DNA of 64,000 bases from Dictyobacter aurantiacus (GCF_003967515.1 NZ_BIFQ01000001.1:5890001-5954000); one strand, 5' to 3'. Positions 41,774 through 50,244 are shown, numbered from the stretch's first letter. Notes: generated from the sequence alone by a model not told the origin. Translations and numbers: made by a program.

Positions 41774-41801
41774 GGAAGCGCCCGCAAGGGGTGTGCCTGC
41801 T
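41774..41801. repeat. AGGAAGCGCCCGCAAGGGG repeat, right copy
   Basis: Right-hand partner of the repeat at 40902-40929. It lies between the last Y RNA and the Ro60 start codon and could influence Ro60 translation. Confidence 0.65.
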
Positions 41802-41821
41802 GTGTGCCTGATGGTGATGTG

Positions 41822-43294
41822 ATGACACAAAATCCCCCTGTTGAGCTGGATGTGCGTGTTGCGATTCTTAACTCGTTTTTGACCACACCACATCGTAAAA
41901 TTGAGGAGCTGGCGCCGCTGCATGCGAGCGCGCTGGCCAATGATCCGCTTTTCTACAGTCGTCTGGCGCTGTGGTACTTCGCTAAAGGCGAGGTGCGCGA
42001 TCATAAGCTGCTGTTCGTGGCGCATCTGGCGACCAGCGAGTATCCGGAGTTCCGCGAGGCGGCCTGGGTGCTGCTGCAGAAACTGGCGCCGTACGAGGTA
42101 TCGCGCGCGCTCGACCACACCAAGAAGGTGATCGGCAAGACGCCACGTTCATTCAAGGGGGCGGTCGCGCATTACCTGCAGACGCGCGAGAATAATCCAC
42201 GGCAGTTTGACGGTGCCGCCATGCGCGCGCGCAACGATCTCAAGCATCTCTACGCCAGTCTGCGCATCAAGCCGGGTCCGCGCGCGCAGGCGATTCTGTT
42301 CGACGAGCAGCCGCCGACCGACAGCCCGCTGTACTCGCTCAAGCAACTGGCCAAGGCCGACAGTGCCGAGGAGCAGGCGCGCATCATTATTGAGCACAAG
42401 ATCCCGTACACCACGGCGGTCGGCGCGCTCAAGAACGTGACGCCGGTGGTGCTGGTGGCCTTGATCGAAGCGATGTCGCCGCAGGAGGTCATCAACAACA
42501 TGGCCGCTCTCAAGAAGCGCGGCGCACTGGACAATCCCGAGGTCAAGGCGCTGGTCGATCAGAAGCTGGAGGCGGCTAAGACCGACAAGCGCGTCTCGAC
42601 CCTGAAGGCGAAGAAGGCCATGACGGCCACAATGCTGGATGCCGAGACCGAGAAGGTGCTGACCGAGGTCATGGACCAGCGCGTCGCCAGCAAGGTCGAG
42701 ATCAAGCGGCCCACGGCCCTGTTCGTAGACAAGAGCAGCTCGATGTCACAGTCGATCGAGGTTTCGAAGCAGCTGGCCGGTTTGATCAGCGCCGTTACGA
42801 CGGCTGACTTTTATGTCTACGCCTTTGACTCGGCGGCCTTTGAGATTACCGTCAAGGTGCCTGAGGGCAAGCGTCCGATGCTGAGTGACTGGGAGAAGTC
42901 CTTCCAGTTCATCAAGGCCAACGGGAGCACCTCGATCGGGGTAGCTCTGGCGCAGATGACCAGGAAGCGGCAGTACGTAGAGCAGATTCTGATCGTAACC
43001 GACGAGGGCGAAAACTCCTCGCCGCTGCTGGCTGATGCCTGGATCGCCTACAGAGAGGCCATGAAGGCGGCGCCCTCAGTAGTGGTGGTGCAGGTTGGCG
43101 GTTATTACGACCGCTTCGCCCAGGGTCTGATGGATCGTGGTGTTGAGCTGACACGCTATCGCTTCGATGGCGACTACTACTCGCTGCCGAACGTGCTGGA
43201 ACTGCTGGCTCAGCCCTCACGGGCCGAACTGGTCGAGGTCATTATGGGCTACGAGCTGCCGCGTCGCCCTGATCGCGTTCTCCAGGGCGTGTAG
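41822..43294 (+). CDS. rsr: Ro60/Rsr orthologue (TROVE + vWA)
   Basis: A 490-residue RNA-binding ring protein. Residues 10-290 are the all-helical TROVE (HEAT-like) domain (LALWYFAKGEVRDHKLLFV; IPYTTAVGALKNVTPVVLVA). The C-terminal third is a vWA domain with MIDAS motif DKSSSMS near residue 302, a Thr in NGSTSIG and Asp in IVTDEGEN, so metal binding is intact. Ro60 binds Y RNAs on its outer surface and misfolded RNA ends in its pore, and in bacteria works with exonucleases such as PNPase. Five Y RNA genes lie directly upstream. I chose the ATG at 41822; a GTG at 41804 is possible. It is probably co-transcribed with the downstream vWA and E1-like genes. Confidence 0.93.
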   Translation: MTQNPPVELDVRVAILNSFLTTPHRKIEELAPLHASALANDPLFYSRLALWYFAKGEVRDHKLLFVAHLATSEYPEFREAAWVLLQKLAPYEVSRALDHTKKVIGKTPRSFKGAVAHYLQTRENNPRQFDGAAMRARNDLKHLYASLRIKPGPRAQAILFDEQPPTDSPLYSLKQLAKADSAEEQARIIIEHKIPYTTAVGALKNVTPVVLVALIEAMSPQEVINNMAALKKRGALDNPEVKALVDQKLEAAKTDKRVSTLKAKKAMTATMLDAETEKVLTEVMDQRVASKVEIKRPTALFVDKSSSMSQSIEVSKQLAGLISAVTTADFYVYAFDSAAFEITVKVPEGKRPMLSDWEKSFQFIKANGSTSIGVALAQMTRKRQYVEQILIVTDEGENSSPLLADAWIAYREAMKAAPSVVVVQVGGYYDRFAQGLMDRGVELTRYRFDGDYYSLPNVLELLAQPSRAELVEVIMGYELPRRPDRVLQGV

Positions 43295-43314
43295 GCTGAT
43301 AGTGTAAGTAGCGG

Positions 43315-43348
43315 GCATAGCAGATGGGAGCCAATCCATCTGCTATGC
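43315..43348 (+). terminator. 13-bp hairpin between Ro60 and vWA genes
   Basis: GCATAGCAGATGG at 43315-43327 pairs with 43336-43348 around eight bases. No T-run follows, so it may attenuate or stabilise rather than terminate, leaving downstream genes in the same transcript. Confidence 0.5.
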
Positions 43349-43391
43349 TCATGTTATATATCGGGTGTGTAAAGAAGTGCAGGGTGGTCAT

Positions 43392-44168
43392 ATGTATGAG
43401 GATATTAACCAGGTAGACCTCGCTTTTGTGATGGATACCACGGGGAGTATGGGACCATTAATCAAGGCCGCTCGTGAGCAGATGATTGAGATGTTGTGCC
43501 GGGTCGCGGCGGCAGCAGATATTCAGCTCCAGCTGGGCATCGTCGAATATCGAGACCACGAGCCGCAGGCGAAGCTGCTGACCAGGGTCTATCCGTTGAC
43601 GGATGATCTGGAACAGGCGCAGCAGGTGCTGATGTCGCTGCGTGCTGACGAGGGTGGCGACGCTCCAGAGGCGGTGCTGGATGGTATTGTAGCCGCCTGC
43701 CACGAGCTATGCTGGCGCAGGCATGCCCTGCGTCTGCTGGTCCTGGTGGGTGACGCACCACCGCACGGAGTCGGTGTTGGCGGTGATTCCTTTGCCGGTG
43801 GATGTCCCTGTGGAGAGACTATTGCCAGTGTGACGCGCCAGGCGGAAGAGGCGTCTGTTACCATTCATGCGCTGGGCCTTACAAGCAGCGTGGATGCATC
43901 ATTTAGCGAGATCAGCGCCCTGGCTGGTGGACAGTTTTTCGCCGCCGGGCAGGCGGATAAGGCTATCGTGCATATAGAGGAACTGCTCCAAAAGCAGTTT
44001 GCTGAACTGGAACTGGATCGCCAGATCCTGGCGCTGTATCGAGCGCAGCCCGAACTGGATAGCGAAACGCTGGCCCAACGCCTGGATGTACCCAGGCATG
44101 TCGCAGCGAACGCGTTGGTGCGCCTGCTTTCACGAGACCTGATCGAGGTCCCGGCCCGCCAGGCTTGA
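43392..44168 (+). CDS. Stand-alone vWA-domain protein with C-terminal helical domain
   Basis: A 258-residue protein. The vWA fold occupies residues 5-190: strand LAFVMDTTGSMGP (MIDAS DxTxS variant), GDAPEAVLDG, and VLVGDAPPHGVG at the last metal position. A cysteine pair CPCGE lies in a loop. The final 60 residues (LDSETLAQRLDVPRHVAANAL) look like a winged helix. The ATG at 43392 follows AGGGTGG. It sits between the Ro60 gene and an E1-like gene. vWA proteins of this kind assemble with Mg2+-dependent partners; here it may bridge the Ro60 particle and the downstream proteins (inference). Confidence 0.8.
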   Translation: MYEDINQVDLAFVMDTTGSMGPLIKAAREQMIEMLCRVAAAADIQLQLGIVEYRDHEPQAKLLTRVYPLTDDLEQAQQVLMSLRADEGGDAPEAVLDGIVAACHELCWRRHALRLLVLVGDAPPHGVGVGGDSFAGGCPCGETIASVTRQAEEASVTIHALGLTSSVDASFSEISALAGGQFFAAGQADKAIVHIEELLQKQFAELELDRQILALYRAQPELDSETLAQRLDVPRHVAANALVRLLSRDLIEVPARQA

Positions 44169-44194
44169 AGTGCTGAGAGAGATGGAAAGGTCAT

Positions 44195-45211
44195 ATGCCG
44201 GATAAGCGCAAGTCGCCAGTCACGAGAGGCAAGGTGGATGCCCGCGAGCTGATCGCCCGTCTGGGTCAGCAGGGTCGCGATCTACAGGAGTGTGAGCTGA
44301 TCGCGCCACTGTTGGTTGGCGGGCGGATCCGCACGCGGCTGAACGGGCTGGTGTACGAGTTCCGGGTGCGCCAGCGCTTTGTGGGCTGGGGACGTTTTCG
44401 GCCCACCGGTGAGTCCGAGGCGCATCTGATCGAGGAGGCTCTACCGTGGGAGCGCGGGTCTTATCTTGAGCTGTTTCCCGCCTTGAGGATGCTGCTGCTC
44501 TGGCCCGATAGCGGTGGACGCTTTCCCGGCACCTGGTGGGCGCTTCCCTACAATGAGGATGACGCGCGCCGGCGCTTTGGTCTATCGATGGAGCCGGTGC
44601 CGGTCTTTCTGTGCGATCCCATGGAGGGCGCGGAACGCTTCGAGCGCGTCACCGTGCGCGTGGATGGCGGCATGCGTTGGTTCGAGGGGCCAGACCTGCG
44701 GGCCGATCCCCGCCACGCCGAGTGGCTGCGCGACGCGGCCGCTGTGGAGTCAGACAAGCCACTGGAAAAGCTTTTGTCGGGACTGGCGTCCTCTGAGCGG
44801 CTGGCTCTGCTACTGTGGCGCATCCATCAGCTGGAACTGACGAGAGGCGTGGCGGACGGAGGGATGCGGCCGCCACAGCGACGGCGGGAACAGCGCGACT
44901 GGCTGGCCGGGCAGACGCGGCAGCGCGCGTTGGAGCAGCAGTTGCGCCACGCCTTGAGCAAGGCCGACGCCACACTGCACAGCTATAGCGAGGTCGCCGC
45001 CAGCGATGGCTCACCGCACCACATGGTCGTCGAGTGGAGCGAACACGGACAGACGCGCCGCTACCGATCACTGGTCGATCCAGGACTCAACGTCGTCTCC
45101 AGCGGCATCTGCCTCAGCGGACAGGATCGCGACTTCGATCTGACCAGCCTGGTGAACGTGATGGCGGCCTCCCCTTCCTGGGCCGGCTACGATGACGAGG
45201 AGGATATATAA
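44195..45211 (+). CDS. Conserved-context protein of unknown function in Ro60 locus
   Basis: A 338-residue soluble protein without a domain I recognise. Residues 30-120 look beta-rich (LNGLVYEFRVRQRFVGWGRF, then LELFPALRMLLLWPD). Residues 180-270 are helical and Arg-rich, and the C-terminus is again beta (DGSPHHMVVEWSEHG). Cys residues occur in QECELIA, VFLCDP and GICLSG. GGAAAGG precedes the ATG, and the next gene starts two bases after the stop, so it is translated together with the E1-like protein. An E2-like role is conceivable from position, but no E2 signature is visible. Confidence 0.7.
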   Translation: MPDKRKSPVTRGKVDARELIARLGQQGRDLQECELIAPLLVGGRIRTRLNGLVYEFRVRQRFVGWGRFRPTGESEAHLIEEALPWERGSYLELFPALRMLLLWPDSGGRFPGTWWALPYNEDDARRRFGLSMEPVPVFLCDPMEGAERFERVTVRVDGGMRWFEGPDLRADPRHAEWLRDAAAVESDKPLEKLLSGLASSERLALLLWRIHQLELTRGVADGGMRPPQRRREQRDWLAGQTRQRALEQQLRHALSKADATLHSYSEVAASDGSPHHMVVEWSEHGQTRRYRSLVDPGLNVVSSGICLSGQDRDFDLTSLVNVMAASPSWAGYDDEEDI

Positions 45212-45213
45212 GC

Positions 45214-45870
45214 ATGACACAGCAGCAGCCCTTGAATTCCCAGAGCCCCTTCTTTCATGAGGAGCGGCACGCGAGTCTGCAGCCGTTCGCCGGGCGTTTG
45301 ATTACCATCTGTGGCGCCGGAACGCTGGGGGCCAACGTGGCCGAGACGCTGGCGCGCATGGGTTTCACGCAACTGCGCGTGATCGACAGGGATCGCATCG
45401 AGATGCGCAACCTGTCGGGCCAGCCGTATAGCCGGGCCGAGGTGGGCGCGCCTAAAGCGCGCGCCCTGTCCAATCTGCTCTATCGGGCCGTGCAGGCCCG
45501 CGTTGATCCAAAGGTGGTTGAGTTGACGGCCGAGAATGTGGTAGGTTTGTTGCAGGGGAGCGCGCTGGTGGTGGATGCCTTTGATAATGTAGAAGGACGC
45601 GAGGCGGTCAGCCGGGCCGCGCGCGACGCGGATCTGCCCTGTCTGCATATAGGGTTCAGCGGCGACGGAGTGTATGGCAGCGGTATCTGGGAACCGCGCT
45701 ACCAGGTTCCGCGCGAGGTGCCTGGCGACCCCTGCGACTATCCGCTGACGCGTCCGCTGGCCTTGATGCTGAGCGCCCTGGCAGCGCGGGCTATCACTGA
45801 CTTTTTCCGCCTGGAGCAGCGGCACGACTTCGAATTGACGTGGAACGATATAAAGGTGCATTATGGGTGA
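45214..45870 (+). CDS. ThiF/MoeB/E1-like adenylating protein
   Basis: A 218-residue protein of the E1 superfamily. The nucleotide site reads ITICGAGTLGANVAETLARMG, followed by RVIDRDRIEMRNLSGQPYS at the adenylation site, GAPKARALSNLL, and DAFDNVEGREAVSRAA with the Mg-binding Asp. Full-length ThiF is somewhat longer, and the zinc-binding CxxC pair is not seen; a Cys in GDPCDYPLTRPLALM lies about where E1 proteins have their catalytic or zinc Cys. E1-like enzymes adenylate the terminal Gly of ubiquitin-like proteins, and a Gly-ending small protein starts this locus. GGAGG at the previous gene's end serves as ribosome-binding site. Confidence 0.85.
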   Translation: MTQQQPLNSQSPFFHEERHASLQPFAGRLITICGAGTLGANVAETLARMGFTQLRVIDRDRIEMRNLSGQPYSRAEVGAPKARALSNLLYRAVQARVDPKVVELTAENVVGLLQGSALVVDAFDNVEGREAVSRAARDADLPCLHIGFSGDGVYGSGIWEPRYQVPREVPGDPCDYPLTRPLALMLSALAARAITDFFRLEQRHDFELTWNDIKVHYG

Positions 45871-46002
45871 GATTGTTAAGTACCTCCTATTCTCCTGTTT
45901 GGTGATACAATGAGTCATCGTCTCCTACAGACGTATTTTCCTGACTTGCTCTGGTGGGCAGTGTCAAGACCGAAGATGTATGCATCGAGAAGGATAATAT
46001 CA

Positions 46003-46845
46003 ATGATGATGAATAAAGAGCAGACTCAGGTTCAAGAATTTGATGTAGCCACCATCATGGGGGGCTTGTATGGAGATGGAATTATCGGGTATAAAGGTGG
46101 CTTTTCTCGCGAGTGGATTCAACAACTGGGAGAAGATATCGACGTTCTTTTCCAGGAAGCGTTAAAACGGCCTGGTGGCGCGGTGGGACGCGGACCCAAA
46201 CGATACTACGTGGAGATCCACCCGGAGGACATCCGTGGTTTTGTCGATCTCGCCACCCATCCCTGGGTAGTAGCTGTGTGCGAGGCGATCCTGGGTCCAC
46301 CGTATAAGATTGTCGAGATCGGTTTCGACGTGCCGTTGCCCGGTGCGCAAAACCAGCCCTGGCACCGTGACTTTCCGGCTCCAAAGGAGACCCTCACTGG
46401 TCGTTATCTGACTTCGCTGGCATTTAATCTCACGACCGTCGATGTCTTTGAGGATATGGGCCCGTTTGAGGTTGCGCCCGGAACACAGTGGGACCGGCCC
46501 GTGGAGTTCCAGCACGAGATGTTTCCGCCCAAGACGTTGTACCCGCGCTATGAAGAGCGTGCGCAGAGGAAGATGCCGAAAATGGGGGACATTTCCGTTC
46601 GCTCGGCGCTGACCATCCACCGAGGTACAGCCAACCACTCGAACAAATCGAGACCGGTGCTTGTCCTCGGTGTCGATGCACCGACCGCCCACAATGCGGA
46701 TCACCATGATCTGCAGATCACCCATCGCTTCTTTGAGACGCTGCCCCCGCAGGTGCGCGATCACCTGACCTATCGGCTGGTTGACACGCTGGAGCCGATC
46801 CATCAACTGCACCAGATTGAAACGTTGATGATGGGCGAAGCCTGA
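46003..46845 (+). CDS. Phytanoyl-CoA dioxygenase (PhyH) family protein
   Basis: A 280-residue Fe(II)/2-oxoglutarate-dependent oxygenase-like protein. Metal motif WHRDFPAP supplies His and Asp, and the distal His lies in LTIHRGTANHSNKSRPVLV with the Arg that binds 2-oxoglutarate. The family hydroxylates lipids and secondary metabolites. I moved the start to the ATG at 46003 (AAGGAT upstream); the 31 residues before it in the open frame lack support. It is 132 bases after the E1-like gene and probably a separate unit. Confidence 0.83.
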   Translation: MMMNKEQTQVQEFDVATIMGGLYGDGIIGYKGGFSREWIQQLGEDIDVLFQEALKRPGGAVGRGPKRYYVEIHPEDIRGFVDLATHPWVVAVCEAILGPPYKIVEIGFDVPLPGAQNQPWHRDFPAPKETLTGRYLTSLAFNLTTVDVFEDMGPFEVAPGTQWDRPVEFQHEMFPPKTLYPRYEERAQRKMPKMGDISVRSALTIHRGTANHSNKSRPVLVLGVDAPTAHNADHHDLQITHRFFETLPPQVRDHLTYRLVDTLEPIHQLHQIETLMMGEA

Positions 46846-46883
46846 TTCCGGTGGGGAAGGTACTCGTGGGTCGAGAGTTTTAA

Positions 46884-46900
46884 TCGGACGCGAGGTCCGA
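46884..46900. repeat. dispersed 17-nt palindrome TCGGACGCGAGGTCCGA
   Basis: Perfect hairpin, embedded in a longer repeat (TCGAGAG...AATCGG to CATATGG) shared with 47508. The two copies lie on each side of the MOSC gene, and this one supplies its GGGAGG ribosome-binding region. Confidence 0.75.
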
Positions 46901-46920
46901 ACATATGGGAGGTTTTCACT

Positions 46921-47472
46921 ATGGGCAGCTTTGAGGGTGTAGTGGTGGCGGTGAGCTGTGATGGGGTGCATGCGTTCAGCAAGCCGAATCGGGAGCGAAT
47001 TCGGCTGTTGCAGGGGCTGGGGGTCGATGGGGACGCGCATATGGGGGTGACGGTGCAGCATCGGTCGCGAGTAGCGGCCGATCCGTCGCAACCGAATCTG
47101 CGGCAGGTACATCTCGTTCATAGCGAGCTGCACGAGGAGTTGCGGGCGGCTGGTTTCGATGTGTCGGCGGGACAGATGGGTGAGAATATAACGACGCGCG
47201 GCATCGATCTGCTGGGTCTGCCCAGGGGGACACGTCTGCACCTGGGTGAGAAGGCGGTGGTTGAGGTCACGGGCCTGCGCAATCCCTGCGGGCAGTTGAA
47301 CGGCCTGCAGGCTGGATTGCTGCCGGCGGTGCTGGACCGCGATGAGCAGGGGAACCTGGTGCGCAAGGCGGGCGTCATGGGTGTGGTACTGGTGGGAGGC
47401 GAGGTGCGGCCCGGCGATGTCATCCGTGTTGAATTGCCAGCCGAGCCGCACCAGCGTCTGGAGCGCGTGTGA
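46921..47472 (+). CDS. MOSC-domain protein
   Basis: A 183-residue MOSC-domain protein, the C-terminal domain type of molybdenum cofactor sulfurase and of YiiM. Motifs: GVDGDAHMGVTVQHRS, GQMGENITTRGIDLLGLP, and VTGLRNPCGQLNGLQAG with the conserved Cys that can carry sulfur or Mo. Such proteins handle molybdenum cofactor sulfuration or detoxify N-hydroxylated bases. GGGAGG nine bases before the ATG lies partly in the dispersed repeat. Flanked by matched repeats, so the gene may have been moved as a cassette (inference). Confidence 0.87.
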   Translation: MGSFEGVVVAVSCDGVHAFSKPNRERIRLLQGLGVDGDAHMGVTVQHRSRVAADPSQPNLRQVHLVHSELHEELRAAGFDVSAGQMGENITTRGIDLLGLPRGTRLHLGEKAVVEVTGLRNPCGQLNGLQAGLLPAVLDRDEQGNLVRKAGVMGVVLVGGEVRPGDVIRVELPAEPHQRLERV

Positions 47473-47507
47473 GCGATTGAGATGTTTACGCGCGTCGAGA
47501 GGTTTAA

Positions 47508-47524
47508 TCGGACGCGAGGTCCGA
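47508..47524. repeat. dispersed 17-nt palindrome, right copy
   Basis: Identical hairpin to 46884-46900 with about 38 bases of shared surroundings. It lies between the MOSC stop and the convergent PhyH gene. Confidence 0.75.
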
Positions 47525-47533
47525 ACGTATGGA

Positions 47534-48577
47534 TTACGAGGATGCGTGGTTTTCGGGTTCGTCGGGGTGGGCGGTGAGGGTCATGAGGTCGTTGTCCATG
47601 TCGCCCATCATCGACATGGGGGCCTGCTGGCGTCTTGGACGCGGTGCGGGTGGCTGATTGGCGGCGCAGGGCGTGCCGAACTTTGGTTGGGCATAGGGCA
47701 GGTGGGTGGTGCCGCGCCCCAGGATGTGCAGGTAGTTGGCTGAGTCGCCCTCGTAGGGTGCGCCGGAGTTCCAGGGCACGAATGAGCGCGCATTGCAGTA
47801 GTGGCCGACGAAGGCGCGGCGCGAGCGATCCTTCGTGTGATTGGCGTGTGAGCGATGCAGGATGTGGCCGCCGAAGAAGACCACATCTCCGGGATCGACC
47901 TCGGCCTTGACCTCTCTGCCGGGATATTTGCGGGCCACGCGGGTCAGGCCGTTGGCGTTCTCATCGGTATGGCTGGCGTTATAGATCGGCTCGATATCGC
48001 TCAGGTCGCGCTGTCCATTTTCCGACTGACCATCGGAATCCGGATAGACCGGCTCATGCTGCGAACCGACCGTCATCCACAGGCAACCATTCTCCTCATC
48101 GGCGCGATCGAGGGCCAGCCAGGCGCCGCACAGCGTATCCGGGAAGGTCGGGATATAGTAGGAATCCTGGTGGTAGCCCTGTCCCTGTTGTCCCGGCTGT
48201 TTGAAGAAGAGCATCGACTGCAGTGCCAGCACATCGGGACCGATCAACACCTCCAGCACATCGAGGATGCGTGGGTGAAGCAGGAAGCGCTCATGGATGG
48301 GTAGCACGCGATGCAGCATATGGACGCGCAGATAATAGGAGATCTTCTTATCGGGGTCCCAGTCGGCGGGCGGAGGTGTCACGCCCGGGAAATGCTCCTC
48401 CCCGGCCAGAATGCGATCCATGTGCGCGTTCATCTCCTGCACATCCTCCTGCGGCACCAGATTGCGCACAATCAGGAAGCCTTGCTCACGAAACTTCACA
48501 TAATCTTGCACCCTGATGGGATAATGTTCATAGTGCCTGACCGGTTGGTTCGGGCTGGTCTGCGAAATGGTCGTCAT
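47534..48577 (-). CDS. Phytanoyl-CoA dioxygenase (PhyH) family protein
   Basis: A 347-residue non-heme iron oxygenase. The facial triad is His and Asp in GYHQDSYYI and the distal His in HRSHANHTKDRSRRAFVGHY, which also gives the 2-oxoglutarate-binding Arg. A long N-terminal helix region precedes the jelly roll, and the last 50 residues are Pro/Arg-rich and disordered. It is divergent from an AraC regulator with a 147-base gap, a standard arrangement for a controlled catabolic or biosynthetic gene. Distant from the PhyH protein at 46003, so not a recent duplicate. Confidence 0.87.
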   Translation of the reverse strand: MTTISQTSPNQPVRHYEHYPIRVQDYVKFREQGFLIVRNLVPQEDVQEMNAHMDRILAGEEHFPGVTPPPADWDPDKKISYYLRVHMLHRVLPIHERFLLHPRILDVLEVLIGPDVLALQSMLFFKQPGQQGQGYHQDSYYIPTFPDTLCGAWLALDRADEENGCLWMTVGSQHEPVYPDSDGQSENGQRDLSDIEPIYNASHTDENANGLTRVARKYPGREVKAEVDPGDVVFFGGHILHRSHANHTKDRSRRAFVGHYCNARSFVPWNSGAPYEGDSANYLHILGRGTTHLPYAQPKFGTPCAANQPPAPRPRRQQAPMSMMGDMDNDLMTLTAHPDEPENHASS

Positions 48578-48724
48578 CTGAAAGCTCCTTTGCTACGATA
48601 GTATGCTTCAGTCTTACTCCAACCTGCATAGATAGCTGGCTCAAGTGATAGATATAGCATAAAAGGAAAGAGCTGGAAGGTCGATAGCTGAAATGCATAA
48701 GAATGTGTCTGAGATTAACCTGAT

Positions 48725-49606
48725 ATGGATAAACGCATCATCACACAGGACAAGAGGAAAAGGCTGGCCGAGCTGCAGCAGCGCGAGCAGGATACATCGT
48801 ACTGGTCTAACGAGATAGTGCTGGGTGAGGTGGTCTACCCGCCTGGCAGCACGCTGGGTCCGCGCATCCAGCCCACACTACAGTTTGTCTTTGTGCACGC
48901 CGGGCGCATCACCATTCGCATCGATGAGCGCACGCACGCGATACCTGCCAATAGCGCCTTTGTGCTCTATGCGGGTCATCGTGAATATTTTGCTTTTGCG
49001 GAGGACAGCGAAACCATTCACAGCTGGATTCACATCGCTCCGGCGCTGGTCGATGCGGAGATAATCAACCGACTCGAAAAGCAGCCGTGGCCGCTGCCGC
49101 TCTCGCCGGCCATGCAGCAGCTGATGCAAGACGCCCTGGCGCTGCAGGCCAGCACTTTTCCCACCATCAAAGAAATGCTGCGTGCGCTGGCGCTACAGAT
49201 ATGCTGGCGCTACATCGGTGAGGGAGAGCAGCTAAGCCAGGGTCACGAGGCGGTGCGGGCGCACAGCGCCGTGGGGCAGGCCCAGCAATTTATTTATGAG
49301 CACCTGGGCGAGCCATTGACGCTGGCGATCATAGCCGAGGCTGCCGCCATCAGTCCCGCCCACCTGATCCGCTTATTTCAGCAGCACCTGCACACCACGC
49401 CGATGGCCTATGTCTGGGAGCAGCGCATCGCCATGGGCATCAAGCTGCTGGAGCAGACCGGCCTCTCGGTGGGTCGCATCGCCGAACAGTGCGGTTTTCA
49501 ATCGCGCTACCACTTCTCGCGCCGCATTCGCCAGGCCATCGGCTACACTCCCCTGGAGGTGCGCCACCGCTCCTGGCAGCTTGATTCCTCGGCGCAGACA
49601 GAATAG
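48725..49606 (+). CDS. AraC-family transcriptional regulator
   Basis: A 293-residue regulator. The N-terminal cupin-like sensing domain (residues 30-105) contains GRITIRIDERTHAIPANSAF. The C-terminal pair of helix-turn-helix motifs occupies residues 190-285: LTLAIIAEAAAISPAHLIRLF and VGRIAEQCGFQSRYHFSRRI, ending in GYTPLEVRHR. Such regulators normally activate the divergent gene, here the PhyH dioxygenase, on binding a sugar-like or metabolite ligand. Starts at ATG 48725. Confidence 0.88.
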   Translation: MDKRIITQDKRKRLAELQQREQDTSYWSNEIVLGEVVYPPGSTLGPRIQPTLQFVFVHAGRITIRIDERTHAIPANSAFVLYAGHREYFAFAEDSETIHSWIHIAPALVDAEIINRLEKQPWPLPLSPAMQQLMQDALALQASTFPTIKEMLRALALQICWRYIGEGEQLSQGHEAVRAHSAVGQAQQFIYEHLGEPLTLAIIAEAAAISPAHLIRLFQQHLHTTPMAYVWEQRIAMGIKLLEQTGLSVGRIAEQCGFQSRYHFSRRIRQAIGYTPLEVRHRSWQLDSSAQTE

Positions 49607-49709
49607 AAATCGGACGGCGAGGGTCGAACCTACGAGGGTGTGATCGTGCGTGAAGGGGAAATCGACCGCGAGGGTCGAACCTACGGGGGCGTGATCGTGC
49701 GTGGAGGGG
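49606..49709. repeat. two tandem 52-nt repeats containing GAGGGTCGAACCTACG
   Basis: Units at 49606-49657 and 49658-49709 share the pattern GAAATCG...GAGGGTCGAACCTACG...GTGATCGTGCGTG. They begin at the AraC stop and run into the end of the convergent membrane-protein gene, giving its last residues (PPRTITPP). Confidence 0.65.
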
Positions 49710-50244
49710 CCATGTTTTTTTCTAACAAGCCGCCGAGTGCTCCGATGCTGGTTCCCATGCCGAAATGTAGCAGGAGGAACATGACAATAAAGTGCAGTCG
49801 AACACTAAAAAGATAGCCGCTGTCTCTGCCTGCCAGTAGAGACAGTACAGCGATCACGCTAATTCCTGTCACTACACCAGCCAGGGTGTAGCAGAGGCTA
49901 GCCCAGATACAGGCGATAACGGAGGCGGTAACCTGTCGCGCGCGCCTGGCGACGAAGAAGCCGGCCAGAAAATAGATGATCCAGTCAAGCAAGACCGTTG
50001 TTATCTGGAGGTTGCGTGGGCTGATCATGATAAAGCTAAGGTGGTAGGTTGCTATGAATTGGGGCGAAGCTTGGCTGAATGCTACGATGACAGCGTTGCC
50101 GATGAGGTAGCGGAGGACGAGGATGGCACCAAATACGAGCCCATATTTGAGGGCAATCTTTTTTGTGGATAGTGGTCGTAGTGGCAGGGAGGTACAGGTT
50201 GAATGAGATGAGAATGCTGGCTCTTGTGGCGGGAGCTGCTGCAT
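49681..50244 (-). CDS. Multi-pass membrane protein of unknown function
   Basis: A 187-residue membrane protein with four to five transmembrane helices near residues 35-58, 85-105, 110-140 and 150-170. The polar N-terminus is Pro/Ser-rich. The last residues before the stop are encoded by a dispersed tandem repeat, so the C-terminus has been remodelled. The ATG at 50244 (AGG 11 bases upstream) removes an unlikely 86-residue extension of the open frame. I do not recognise a family. Confidence 0.6.
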   Translation of the reverse strand: MQQLPPQEPAFSSHSTCTSLPLRPLSTKKIALKYGLVFGAILVLRYLIGNAVIVAFSQASPQFIATYHLSFIMISPRNLQITTVLLDWIIYFLAGFFVARRARQVTASVIACIWASLCYTLAGVVTGISVIAVLSLLAGRDSGYLFSVRLHFIVMFLLLHFGMGTSIGALGGLLEKNMAPPRTITPP

